From Pseudomonas sivasensis (GTDB taxonomy: Bacteria > Pseudomonadota > Gammaproteobacteria > Pseudomonadales > Pseudomonadaceae), in the NCBI RefSeq assembly GCF_013778505.1, contig NZ_JAAOWU010000003.1:496001-560000 (forward strand): a stretch of DNA of 64,000 nt, read 5' to 3'. Under the pieces are notes generated by a model. It did not search any database. It saw only the letters and a program-made list of their open reading frames with translations, and was not told the origin of the DNA. This document shows positions 8,990 through 17,430 of this stretch, piece by piece. Each line of letters starts with the position of its first letter. Positions within the stretch are counted from its first letter, which is position 1. Both the position numbers and the translations under genes were made by a program.

Positions 8990-9355
8990 TCAAATCCCCA
9001 ATTCGATTTCAATACAAGAGCCTCGCAAGGCTCGCGAAAGCTGTGCCTTTGGCAGCAGTGTAATGATTCCATCAACTAAGTTGCTAGCGTGACGAGCGTG
9101 CAGCGTGACTGTGCCTGCATCAGGCGTTCGACCTGGCACGATGGCACCTACCCGCTGCTGGGCAATTTTCAGTATGCTCAAGACGTCCTGACTCACCTCA
9201 TTGGTGGACAGGTGTTCAACCAGTGGTCTGGGTGGAGGGGCGGCGCGGCTCCACATTTCTATGACCGCTTGGAGGAGTCCGTCTGAGCCAAGATGCTCAA
9301 GGGCCATTTCCCATAGCTGCCCCTCCTGCGCCATATTCGAGCGAGCCCTAGTCAT
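8990..9355 (-). CDS. Hypothetical protein
   Basis: A 121 aa open frame without a recognisable domain. It is mainly helical with a central P-P-P-R-P-L-V-E-H stretch. Starts at 9355 or at the next in-frame ATG (9334, MAQEGQ) are both possible. It lies 83 bp upstream of the MNSELTEEE gene on the same strand, so the two may be co-transcribed, and it is divergent from the exonuclease gene. Function unknown. Confidence 0.5.
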   Translation of the reverse strand: MTRARSNMAQEGQLWEMALEHLGSDGLLQAVIEMWSRAAPPPRPLVEHLSTNEVSQDVLSILKIAQQRVGAIVPGRTPDAGTVTLHARHASNLVDGIITLLPKAQLSRALRGSCIEIELGI

Positions 9356-9372
9356 TACGGAGTTCTAACAAG

Positions 9373-9837
9373 GTGAGGGTCTTTCTTGATTGCGAGTTTA
9401 CCAAGCTCTCAGCAGCAGCGGAGCTGATATCACTCGCATTGGTGGCCGAGGACGGGCGCGAATTCTACGTCGAATTGCTCGATACTTGGCAAGAAGAAGA
9501 CTGCAGTGATTTCGTAAAGAAAATCGTGCTTACGCAGTTGTGGGGTGGGAGCTACGCATTGCCCATTGTTGAAGCCAGGATGTCGCTGCTCAGGTTTCTG
9601 ACGTTATTCGAAGAGGAGGTCGAGATCGTCACGGATGCTCCCCAGTACGACTGGGAGCTTTTTTGCGATCTGGTATATGAGGACGGACGATGGCCCAGAA
9701 TCGTTCGCAATTTTCCCGCTGACGCGACGACACTTGCTCCGACTAGCGAGGGTGACGAGCTGCCTCATCACGCGTTGCTCGACGCTAGGATTATCGCCGG
9801 CATGTTCAGGTCATTGAGCCGAGGGAATCCCGGTTAA
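9373..9837 (+). CDS. 3'-5' exoribonuclease-like protein (DEDDh fold)
   Basis: A 154 aa protein with an RNase-T-like DEDDh exonuclease signature. D6-x-E8 are in F-L-D-C-E-F-T, a mid-chain Asp lies in T-D-A-P-Q-Y-D-W, and the final H-H-A-L-L-D-A-R gives the His and last Asp. It resembles small stand-alone 3'-5' exoribonucleases of the Rv2179c type. The start is GTG with an AAGG site just before it. The divergent gene starts only 17 bp away, so the promoters must overlap. Confidence 0.7.
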   Translation: MRVFLDCEFTKLSAAAELISLALVAEDGREFYVELLDTWQEEDCSDFVKKIVLTQLWGGSYALPIVEARMSLLRFLTLFEEEVEIVTDAPQYDWELFCDLVYEDGRWPRIVRNFPADATTLAPTSEGDELPHHALLDARIIAGMFRSLSRGNPG

Positions 9838-10467
9838 GCCTGGGCGGGTTAGACGGAATTATACCTCTTGCTGATTCGCTGGATTTTCTTGATCTCTTAT
9901 CACACCAACTCTCGTATAACCCACAAAAAAGTAGGATTAAATACTTGGTTTTTGATGGCAACAACGAGCCGGGCCTACGGCCCCAAATTGACGAGCAGGA
10001 TACAAGGTGCGGAGTGGCATCCATAAGCGATGGTATTTGCTTGAGAGTGAGCTTAAAAAGCTGTCATATCAAAAGGGTCAGATAAAAACAGCGGCCAGCG
10101 AACCAGCCTCATTTCCAAAATGAAAAATGTGCCGTTGCAGGCAACCCTGCTTTTCTTTTGAGTTCAAAATATAGATCTCCGGTTTTGAAAAACGAATTCA
10201 AGGGCAGAGATTTCATAATGTCGAAAAAAAGACATTAATGTCGCATTTGTGTAAATTCTGAATCAGGATCTGGCACCATCGCTTATGGAGGTTCTCGTGC
10301 GCAGGGGGCTATGGATTAAGCCGGAAATAAGGTTATCCAGTGATCGAAGCCACTTGGCGGCAAACCGATCTTTCCGCTCGGCCTCGCGTTGTCGTGTAAG
10401 CCAAGCTCAATCTCAACGCACGGCCCCGAGCCCTTTGAGAGCACGTGCGTCAATCCAGCATTGTCCT
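9838..10467. other. 630 bp without a supported gene
   Basis: This stretch contains the 270 bp inverted-repeat-bounded element described separately (10020-10289). From 10290 to 10467 there are short open fragments on the minus strand (one reads R-Q-R-E-A-E-R-K-D-R-F-A-A-K-W-L) but they are broken by stops. I read it as decayed coding sequence without a recognisable source. Confidence 0.5.
10020..10289. repeat. MITE-like element with 15 bp terminal inverted repeats
   Basis: Bases 10020-10034 are the perfect reverse complement of 10275-10289 (15 bp, core CCATAAGCGATGGT). The 240 bp interior is AT-rich relative to its flanks and has no open frame. It holds a 7 bp stem (TAATGTC / GACATTA, 10216-10237) overlapping a 12 bp palindrome GACATTAATGTC (10231-10242). 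I see no target-site duplication at the ends. It may be a non-autonomous mobile element or a structured regulatory region. The terminal match is seen directly; mobility is inferred. Confidence 0.5.
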
Positions 10468-10965
10468 CTAACAATCAGCTCTAGATTCGGTAGCGTTAAT
10501 CCTCTTCCAATATCGATGCACAGTCGATAGAGCCAGCCCCGTCTCCCGCGCAATCTGCGATTGATTCATTCCAGCAGTCTTAAGCTCGCGAACGACGCTT
10601 TCGCTTCCCTTGTTCTGAGGCTTTCCAGGCTTACGGGGGGCAACCCCTCCATCAGTGAGCTGTTCAGCAAGAATTCCAAGACCTCCTTCTTTCTCAAACG
10701 CTTGCAGCTGCTTCAGGGCAGCATCCATGAGGACAGGGTAAGGGGTGTCTTGCTGTTGGGACATACATAGAGCTAGGAGGGCCAGAGGGTTTATTCGAAG
10801 GCCCTCAGCAAGGCTCTCGAACTTCTCAAGAGTAATGCTTGTTTCGCCTCGCTCGAGGGCGCTGAGTTTAGATTTCACGGAGGCGTCAGAAAGGTCTTCG
10901 TGCCGAAGTTGACGCTGCTTACGCAGTGCTCGGATGGCGCCTGCGAGTGCGATTCTAAGCTGCAT
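10468..10965 (-). CDS. XRE-type regulator with a second C-terminal HTH
   Basis: A 165 aa DNA-binding protein. Residues 1-65 form a Cro/C1-type HTH (K-L-S-A-L-E-R-G-E-T-S-I-T-L-E-K-F). A helical middle follows, then a short HTH at the C-terminus of the recombinase/transposase type (N-Q-S-Q-I-A-R-E-T-G-L-A-L-S-T-V-H-R-Y). The gene at 40584-41051 has the same layout and similar length. Upstream, a partly symmetric sequence (AATACC...GGTAGTATT, 11013-11034) could be its operator. The target is unknown. Confidence 0.75.
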   Translation of the reverse strand: MQLRIALAGAIRALRKQRQLRHEDLSDASVKSKLSALERGETSITLEKFESLAEGLRINPLALLALCMSQQQDTPYPVLMDAALKQLQAFEKEGGLGILAEQLTDGGVAPRKPGKPQNKGSESVVRELKTAGMNQSQIARETGLALSTVHRYWKRINATESRADC

Positions 10966-11204
10966 GGCTCACTCAAAAGTCAGGATATAGCCACACAGGA
11001 GGGTTTCCGTTAAATACCAAAATGAGGTAGTATTGCGCATATCGCGATCAAGACGGCTCATAGCGAAGCTTCCGTAAGCTCGTTTTGGCAATTTATGGAA
11101 ATTAGGTGAGAGCGTTTTGCTGCCCGTGAAGACCAGCGCGCGGACTTTCCAGCAAGCCTCTGGTGAGCAGGCGTACTACTCGTAAATGATTTCGGAGGCA
11201 GCAC

Positions 11205-11600
11205 ATGGTTAGAGTGATCGATGCGGGCCTTTTGGGAGACCCGGGAGCCTCTCTAGTTGGCTCAGAACTTAGCCTCGAAGACGCGATGTCTGCAGCCAGA
11301 AAGCGCTACAAATGGATGCCCCTCTGCGCCGTCGAGGAATGGATCATCCTAGACGCCATCGTCACCGACGAAGAGCGAGCGAAAGTTACCGCCGCAGGCT
11401 TCCAGCCAATCTTTCTTTTTGCCCACAAAGTTGTGCACGACGAGCAGCGGCGTTTCGAACCAGGCCATTGGGTGCGCTCAAGCATGGGCACCGCTTTCAA
11501 AGAAGGCTACCTATTCGAAACACGCAACACGGTCTACGTCTTGCTTGGCCCAGGCCATCGTAAGTCTGCTTCTATCGAAGCGATATTTTCCCTTTTCTGA
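11205..11600 (+). CDS. DUF6957-like hypothetical protein
   Basis: A 131 aa protein with a GGAGG-type ribosome site before the ATG. The order of motifs (A-R-K-R-Y-K-W-M-P, W-I-I-L-D-A-I-V, F-E-P-G-H-W-V-R-S, L-F-E-T-R-N-T-V-Y-V-L-L-G) recalls the DUF6957 family of small Pseudomonas proteins. The family name is from memory and should be confirmed. No catalytic motif is visible. It is the first of three small plus-strand genes of unknown role. Confidence 0.6.
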   Translation: MVRVIDAGLLGDPGASLVGSELSLEDAMSAARKRYKWMPLCAVEEWIILDAIVTDEERAKVTAAGFQPIFLFAHKVVHDEQRRFEPGHWVRSSMGTAFKEGYLFETRNTVYVLLGPGHRKSASIEAIFSLF

Positions 11601-11654
11601 TTACCAACCGGTTCTGCTGGGCAACTGACGTGCTCCAGCAGCTTGAGGCGACAC

Positions 11655-12101
11655 ATGTTCAGAACCTTAGACAGCGACCTGATAGGCGTCCCAGGAATGT
11701 TCGGGGAGGGCGTGTCCCATTGGCGCGGAGTCTCAAGGCTGCTCCGAACGGCTTGGTACCACTTAACCCTTAGCGTCGAAAACGAGGGTCGGTTCAGCGA
11801 GTGCGCGATGATGATTGACGACACCCATCAGCTTCAAAAAATGTTGGTAAGCCAAGGTGCGGATTTAGTTATTACCGAGATTATGGCTGTGACGCCATCT
11901 TGGATGAATAAGTCCGGGAGCTGGCAGATGGAGCGGTTAACCAAAGTGTCCGTTGGGGAGGACGGGTCTGGTTCTGAGGTTTGCTTGCTGGAAGTGGCTA
12001 AGGGAGCTGTGTATCACACCTCACACCAGCGAGACTTCAAGATTGAGGCGCTGGCTAACCTGAGGCCCGTCTTTCTCTCAAGCATGATTCGATCAGCCTG
12101 A
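11655..12101 (+). CDS. Hypothetical protein
   Basis: A 148 aa protein, unrecognised. I take the ATG at 11655 because GAGG lies 6 bp before it; a TTG at 11643 is in frame. It is rich in beta-type segments and lacks a signal peptide or membrane helix. The gene lies 54 bp after the DUF6957-like gene on the same strand, so co-transcription is plausible. Confidence 0.6.
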   Translation: MFRTLDSDLIGVPGMFGEGVSHWRGVSRLLRTAWYHLTLSVENEGRFSECAMMIDDTHQLQKMLVSQGADLVITEIMAVTPSWMNKSGSWQMERLTKVSVGEDGSGSEVCLLEVAKGAVYHTSHQRDFKIEALANLRPVFLSSMIRSA

Positions 12102-12191
12102 AATTTACCAGTAATCACCCACGATACCAGCGCTCCTGGTTGCGTGTGCAATTCTTGATAACTCCCTACAGATCGCAACCGGAGCGCAGTG

Positions 12192-12575
12192 ATGCTCGAC
12201 ACCATAGATGTAAATTTCCACGGAAAACGCCATACAGATTTCGATCTCAAACGAATCATTAAAGCCCAGGAGCAAGGCTTTGATGTGCCAGTGACCGCGT
12301 ACCTCTGCGGTGTTTCCATCAGGTCACGGGCAGGTATCGGCGTAGTTTTTGGCCACAAGCGGAAAGACCAGTATGGTCGGTTTGCTGACGGCCATCTGAT
12401 TCGGACTTCTGACGTTCTGAAAATTGAACGTGAGGGGCGGTTCTGGGTAATGACAACGGAGAACTCCAGGTACGTGCTCACCACGTTCCAGCGTGAAAAC
12501 GGACGTGCCAGCCTTCGCAAATTCCTGCGTCTTTCACAAGGGCAGCATCACCTAACCCCACGAGTGCTGCAGTGA
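12192..12575 (+). CDS. Hypothetical protein
   Basis: A 127 aa protein of unknown function. It is basic with alternating short strands (V-P-V-T-A-Y-L-C-G-V-S-I, then G-V-V-F-G-H-K-R-K-D-Q-Y-G-R-F-A-D-G). The start is ATG at 12192, with an alternative GTG directly before it. It is the third of three consecutive small plus-strand genes. Confidence 0.55.
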   Translation: MLDTIDVNFHGKRHTDFDLKRIIKAQEQGFDVPVTAYLCGVSIRSRAGIGVVFGHKRKDQYGRFADGHLIRTSDVLKIEREGRFWVMTTENSRYVLTTFQRENGRASLRKFLRLSQGQHHLTPRVLQ

Positions 12576-12653
12576 CTTGGAGTGAACAGCTAAGATGCTT
12601 TTCGTAGGGGAGGGTATACCCGCAGGAGAACGAGGGAAGCCCAACCCGCAGCA

Positions 12654-13319
12654 TTATTCCGACTGCATTCTCCTGTCCCAGCCAAAGGTATCAGCGCAGG
12701 GCGCCAACCACTGCTGGATTTTTGCATTGCGTGCTAGCTCATTGGGCTTCAGTAAGCGTGCGCCCAAATCGACATGGCGAAGGAATTGAATCTCGAGACA
12801 CTGTTCCAACTGCTCTGCCAGCAGTGGAAAGTCCATAAGCCTCTGCATGCGTGGCCACCTGACGAGCTTATGGTAGCGTAGCTGCTGAGACTCAATACGC
12901 AGATCATCATTCGGGCGCCACTGGACATTGAATAGATCGTCATGACGTGACAGGTCGACGCGCCAGTTACCACTGGATGGGATACACAGATCGAGCTTAA
13001 GGCTGTCAGGCCGCAATTTGTTGCGCTTGAAAACCCAATGCTCAGGTGGTTCAGTCATCAGATCGATAGAGCAGACGCTGTATGACACCTCAGCTATGTC
13101 GAATCGAGAGAACCATTCGGCGATTTCGGGACAGACCGGATGATCGAACACACTTGACCTCTTCCTGAGTAGTTGTCGGATGGCCGGGCAGCTTACTCGC
13201 TTGAGCCCTTGGGGGGCATTCAACGTTGTCCTGGCATGTACGATCAGAAGGTGACTGATCGAGCCCAGGAAACAAAGATTTGGACACCATTGTCGTGGCC
13301 TGACATAAATTAAGGACAA
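12654..13319 (-). CDS. Hypothetical protein
   Basis: A long open frame (221 codons from a TTG at 13319). Its upstream part would collide with the ribosome site of the divergent lipoprotein gene starting at 13323. An internal TTG at 13223, preceded by AGGA, is a more likely start and gives about 189 aa. The protein is Trp- and Arg-rich (W-R-V-D-L-S-R-H-D-D-L-F-N-V-Q-W-R-P) with no recognised domain. Codon use looks coding, but the function is unknown. Confidence 0.5.
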   Translation of the reverse strand: MSLIYVRPRQWCPNLCFLGSISHLLIVHARTTLNAPQGLKRVSCPAIRQLLRKRSSVFDHPVCPEIAEWFSRFDIAEVSYSVCSIDLMTEPPEHWVFKRNKLRPDSLKLDLCIPSSGNWRVDLSRHDDLFNVQWRPNDDLRIESQQLRYHKLVRWPRMQRLMDFPLLAEQLEQCLEIQFLRHVDLGARLLKPNELARNAKIQQWLAPCADTFGWDRRMQSE

Positions 13320-13322
13320 AAT

Positions 13323-13982
13323 ATGTTCAGCAAATCTCAGATCATTACCATCCCAGTCCTGATCTCATCGGTACTTTTACTCACCGGCTGCCCCCCATCA
13401 CCGGAATTCACCCGATGGCAGCGTACTTCGACCTCTGTAGATGGTGTAAGAGCCGCAATGGCAGAATGTGGCGACCCTATGGCAGGGCCACAAAACCATT
13501 TCCCAATAAACGAACAGATAATTCACTTTCAGTGTATGCAGCGCCTCGGCTTTACCCGTAAAGACGGCTTTGAATACTGTGAAATAATGGAGAATATGCC
13601 AGCCTGCGTCGAAGAAAGGCAGGGTCGTCCGCTCAGTTTGTCGCAGCTCGAAGCGTTGCCGTTTGTAGAGGATGAAGCATTTCACCCAATCAAGCCTAAT
13701 TCTGGTCGGGATGAACGTATGCAGGTCTCATGGCGTAAAGCGGGAGCATCACGCCATTTCGAATTCAAGGTAGTCAATGATAGTGAAGCCTTGCCGGTAA
13801 TGTATGCGTGCGGCTATGCAAAACCACTAGGGTCAAATGTAGATGTCGCAAGCATCGGGCGCACTGCTGAAGTGCAGCGTTGCATGATTGATCATGGCTT
13901 TGAGCCCAAAAATAAAATTATGCTGGTTTGCCAGACTTACCCCCAAGTGACGGGCTGTTCGTCGAAAATGCCACCGAGTTGA
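13323..13982 (+). CDS. Lipoprotein of unknown function
   Basis: A 219 aa predicted lipoprotein. A hydrophobic signal ends in the lipobox L-L-T-G-C (Cys at residue 22), so the mature protein should be anchored in the cell envelope. Eight or more further cysteines occur in the mature part, suggesting disulfides in the periplasm. A TAAGGA ribosome site precedes the ATG. No enzyme motif is visible. Confidence 0.7.
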   Translation: MFSKSQIITIPVLISSVLLLTGCPPSPEFTRWQRTSTSVDGVRAAMAECGDPMAGPQNHFPINEQIIHFQCMQRLGFTRKDGFEYCEIMENMPACVEERQGRPLSLSQLEALPFVEDEAFHPIKPNSGRDERMQVSWRKAGASRHFEFKVVNDSEALPVMYACGYAKPLGSNVDVASIGRTAEVQRCMIDHGFEPKNKIMLVCQTYPQVTGCSSKMPPS

Positions 13983-14077
13983 TGCAGATAGAGCAGAGAG
14001 TATAGGGGCTTGAGTGTGAGCGATAAGAGATCTTCCTAAGTGCACGATTTTCTACCTCATGAGCCCAGTTGCGTCGT

Positions 14078-14413
14078 TTACATCGATTTAACCGATACCA
14101 CGTCCACGTACTTGTACTTTTTCTTGGCAGCCTTCACAGCCTCCTGTTCAGCAAGCAACGTGCTCAACGTATCAGCCTCGTGAATCAACTCGATCATTTT
14201 CCCCTCAAACTCGTTTCCAACGCGTAGCGTGACTCTCAGTCTAGGAGTAAAAGCTTTTGCCGCTTTCTTCTTCACTTGGGGAGCTACTGCTGGTTTTTTA
14301 GGCACTAACTCTGACGCATGCTCCTGTACTTGAGGCGCAGACACCTGGTCTTCGGGCTGAGGCGTACCGAATAGGGCACGACGCATTTCTTCTTCAGTTA
14401 GTTCAGAGTTCAT
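14078..14413 (-). CDS. Hypothetical protein, paralog of 8574-8906
   Basis: A 111 aa protein starting MNSELTEEEMRRALFG, strongly similar over its whole length to the 8574-8906 product, with differences concentrated in the Pro-rich linker. The ATG at 14413 is where similarity to the paralog starts. Both copies are on the minus strand in comparable settings of small genes. Function unknown. Confidence 0.65.
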   Translation of the reverse strand: MNSELTEEEMRRALFGTPQPEDQVSAPQVQEHASELVPKKPAVAPQVKKKAAKAFTPRLRVTLRVGNEFEGKMIELIHEADTLSTLLAEQEAVKAAKKKYKYVDVVSVKSM

Positions 14414-14561
14414 AGAAATCTCAAAGGGGGCGGTAATCAGCTCGACGAATTTACTAGGATGGCTGCTCCAACGTGTATCGGGAAGCATGTGTGCCACTGT
14501 GAATTCTGGCTACGTGGAAAAATCGTCTGGCTCAATTAGGCGCGACCAAAGGGGACTGACA

Positions 14562-14744
14562 ATGGCTAAAGAAATTGAAAACCCCTGCATCTCGACTTGC
14601 CAGCTGAGTGGTGATCTCTGTGTGAGTTGCGGGCGCAGCAAGGAAGACATTAGAAAGTGGAAACGCATGAAACGGCCTGAAAAAATGGCCGCTGTACAAA
14701 GGGCGAATGTGCGATTGAAAGGACTGAAGAAAGCTGACGTATAG
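14562..14744 (+). CDS. DUF1289 domain-containing protein
   Basis: A 60 aa protein with the DUF1289 signature. N-P-C-I-S-T-C, then L-C-V-S-C-G-R-S supply four cysteines that may bind metal, and W-K-R-M-K-R-P-E-K completes the motif. The ATG at 14562 gives the usual family start. Family members are small and widespread in proteobacteria; the role is unknown. Confidence 0.85.
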   Translation: MAKEIENPCISTCQLSGDLCVSCGRSKEDIRKWKRMKRPEKMAAVQRANVRLKGLKKADV

Positions 14745-14781
14745 TCACTTGCACTGGATGACCGCTGTGGGACGTTAACGC

Positions 14782-14931
14782 GTGCGCTGTGGTCAAGTAA
14801 CTTTCGGTTTGAAAGCGCCGCTGGAGGCCTATCCAGACTCACCGTTCCCGACCTTGAAAGAGTATAGTCACATCGAGTCTATGGTCGACCTGGCCGTGAA
14901 GTACAGGAAAAGCAGCCAAGGATGGTTTTAG
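14782..14931 (+). CDS. Possible 49 aa small protein
   Basis: A GTG-started frame with coding-like composition (L-K-A-P-L-E-A-Y-P-D-S-P-F-P-T-L and V-D-L-A-V-K-Y-R-K-S-S). There is no strong ribosome site, and the piece may be the tail of a lost gene. It is listed because it is the only content of the 14745-15041 gap. Confidence 0.3.
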   Translation: MRCGQVTFGLKAPLEAYPDSPFPTLKEYSHIESMVDLAVKYRKSSQGWF

Positions 14932-15041
14932 AGCGAGATCAATTCTGATCGTTGACTGTGCTTTCCGTAGATGAGACTCGAGTGAATTTTTTGTTGTACT
15001 AAGCTAAGGTCACTTGTGTGTATTTCCTTCAAGAGGGATCT

Positions 15042-15236
15042 ATGAATAATTTCAGATTTGTCGCTGTCCCTGCGGTACCGACCGAGACAGGATCCTTACG
15101 CACCGCAAAGCGTGCTATCGCTAAGATTTCGGCTTTAGGATTTAACATCTACGACAATGAAGATAAAATGCGTTTGAAAACAAACTACTTGACCAGAGTT
15201 GAAGCTGAGCGCGAGTGTGAACGACTGAATATTTAG
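15042..15236 (+). CDS. Small hypothetical protein
   Basis: A 64 aa protein. The ATG at 15042 has an AAGAGGG ribosome site, preferred over the upstream in-frame ATG at 15018. Its C-terminal part (T-R-V-E-A-E-R-E-C-E-R-L-N) looks helical. Unrecognised. Confidence 0.55.
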   Translation: MNNFRFVAVPAVPTETGSLRTAKRAIAKISALGFNIYDNEDKMRLKTNYLTRVEAERECERLNI

Positions 15237-15634
15237 TTTCATAGAGGTCATCTTCTTTCAGACGATGTGTCTGCCCTCCTAAAGCGCTTTGAGCAATACA
15301 ACACCTCTTCTCAATATCGCTCCCATTTCTTGCGCCATGCGATGGGGGCGCGCAGGTCATGCAGTTTTTGAAAGGAAGCTCACTATTTATCAAAATGCCC
15401 ATTAGTTGGGTTAACGACGTATTCCGAAGGCGTGACAACGGTCACCAGCGGTGATACTGATTCAAAAGGTTGCCATTGCAACCATAAAACCAACGACTAC
15501 CACTGCCACTAAACGGCAAAAGCCCAGCGCAAGGCTGGGCTTCGTTTCGAGCTGGTCTCTATACAGTGAGGAGGCCAGTAGGGTGGTCTTGCGAGCTCTA
15601 TGCCCGCCCAAGATCGTTAACCGGTTCGTACTTT
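15237..15634. other. 398 bp without a firm gene; Thr-rich frame plus terminator
   Basis: The left part shows nothing. From the GTG at 15451 a plus-strand frame encodes a Thr-rich peptide (K-P-T-T-T-T-A-T-K) that runs straight into the hairpin at 15520-15542, an arrangement like an amino-acid attenuator. No plus-strand gene follows; the next gene is the convergent chrA relic. I could not see a ribosome site. Confidence 0.35.
15520..15542 (+). terminator. Intrinsic terminator
   Basis: A perfect 9 bp stem (AAGCCCAGC / GCTGGGCTT) with a GCAAG loop, preceded by an A-rich and followed by a T-rich stretch. It could end transcription from either side. It lies between the small plus-strand genes and the convergent chrA. 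Confidence 0.75.
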
Positions 15635-16992
15635 CTAGCGCAGAAAATGTACTGCCAAGCCGAATAGCGCGCAGGCCATCAGCACCTGAATGACGCCCCG
15701 TTTAAAACGGAATAAGGCAATTGCGGCAGCAATCGCGATCAGTGCGGATGGCCAGTCGAGGTTGCCGCTGAAGCCTTTCGGCCAAAGCACGTGATAGCCA
15801 AAGAAACACGCCAGATTTAGGATCACTCCAACGACGGCGGCAGTGATGGTAGTCAGCGGCGCAGTGAACTTCAGTTCGTTGTGAGTCGACTCCACCAGCG
15901 GGCCGCCCGCGAGGATGAAAAAAAACGAAGGCAGGAAGGTAAACCAGGTCACCAGGGATGCGGCGATGGCTCCGACCAGAAATACCTGATCAGCCCCGAA
16001 CACTTGGAATACATAGGCCCCAACAAAGCCCACGAAAGCCACCACCATGATCAGTGGCTCTGGCGTGGTCTCACCCAGCGCCAGGCCATCAATCATTTGT
16101 GTCGGGGTCAGCCAGCCATGGTGACCGACCGCGCCTTGGTAGACATAAGGCAACACAGCGTAGGCCCCACCAAAGGTCAGTAACGCCGCTTTGGTAAAGA
16201 ACCAGCTCATTTGGGTTAGGGTTCCTTCCCGGCCAAAGAGCGCGGTCAAAATCCTCATTGGTAAAGCCCATAACACGGCGCCGATAAGTGCGAGTGATGC
16301 CAGTTTCAACCAACTGAACCGTGCATGTTCCGGGGACGGAGTGTCGTCATCGATCAATGCTGGGCCGAAGTTTTTTTTGGCGGCGCTATGCCCCCCGGCT
16401 CTGAATTTCTCGGGGGCCAAACGCCCTCCAAAATAGCCGATTAACGCTGCCCCAAGACTATCAGCGGGAAAGGAACATTGAATGCAAAAATCGCGGCAAA
16501 TGACGCAGCCGCTATCGCCCACAGCCAATTGTTCTTCAGTGCCCGAGAGCCGATCCTATGCGCCGCTTGTAACACTATGGCCGTCACGGCAGGCTTAATT
16601 CCATAGAAGAGTCCGGCTACCACGGGTACTTCACCGAACGCGATGTACATCCACGACAGCGCGATCAGAATGAACAGTGAGGGCAGCACAAAAAGCACAC
16701 CGGCGATGATGCCTCCCCAGGTTCGATGCATCAGCCAGCCAATATAGGTCGCCAGTTGCTGCGCCTCTGGCCCAGGCAACAACATGCAGTAATTGAGGGC
16801 ATGCAGAAATCTGCGTTCGGAAATCCAACGCCGTCGCTCCACCAACTCCTGGTGCATGATCGAGATCTGGCCCGCAGGCCCGCCAAAGCTGATGAAGCCG
16901 AGCTTCAACCAGAACAAGAACGCCTCACGCAGGCTGATCGCTTCCGGTCTCGACAGCTCTTCTCCAGCCATTGGTGCCAATATCTTACTCAT
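15635..16992 (-). pseudogene. chrA: chrA chromate transporter, frameshifted
   Basis: Together the two minus-strand frames make a full-length ChrA of about 452 aa with two CHR domains. The N-terminal half ([19 protein letters not shown], with [11 protein letters not shown]) ends at 16441. The C-terminal half ([11 protein letters not shown], with A-L-L-T-F-G-G-A-Y-A-V-L-P) resumes in another frame. Homology crosses at the CCCC run 16450-16453, where a single extra base would restore V-L-G-A-A-L-I-G. ChrA exports chromate across the inner membrane. A recent 1 bp deletion, a slippery-run sequencing error or frameshifting could each explain it. Confidence 0.8.
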
Positions 16993-17430
16993 TGGGTTGT
17001 TCCTCTTTCACAAACCCGGCGAGCAGTACGTCGAAAATAGCGCTCGCAGCAGCCAGCAAATGGTCGTCGTCGGTATCTCCTAAGGACGAATACCTGGCCT
17101 GGCTGTTGGCAGATCGGTGTGGGCAAATGTCATCCTGCAGAGGTTCACTACGTTAGCTACCGCAGCGCTTGCCCCTACAAAGCTCTATTGAAGCAGTGAT
17201 GGCTCGGCGACATCACCGCTCTCAAGGCGTTCCAAACTTGTACAAAAATAAATATATGTACAACTTTTCATAAAGTTATCAATCTGAATGCCGACAGGAT
17301 GACTGAAACGTTTAATTACATAAAACGTGATTAGCCGAATGAGCCAGACAGAGCCCGGCATTCGAGAAAATGGAGCGTTCTCAACAAAAAACCAACTACA
17401 AACCGTCCCATTCCGGGCTGTGAGAACTCT
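16993..17430. other. 438 bp intergenic between divergent chrA and chemoreceptor
   Basis: No gene is supported. Bases 17235-17300 are AT-rich (ACAAAAATAAATATATG and neighbours) and could carry promoters for the chemoreceptor gene. The plus-strand open frames here are shadows of nothing recognisable. Confidence 0.5.

Noticed and set aside
10285..10530. Plus-strand frame of 81 codons
   Set aside because: It overlaps the end of the HTH regulator, has no ribosome site and is Arg/Ser-rich in the way of antisense frames.
17240..17330. AT-rich tract as a replication origin
   Set aside because: No DnaA-box cluster, iterons or replication gene nearby; it is more likely a promoter region.
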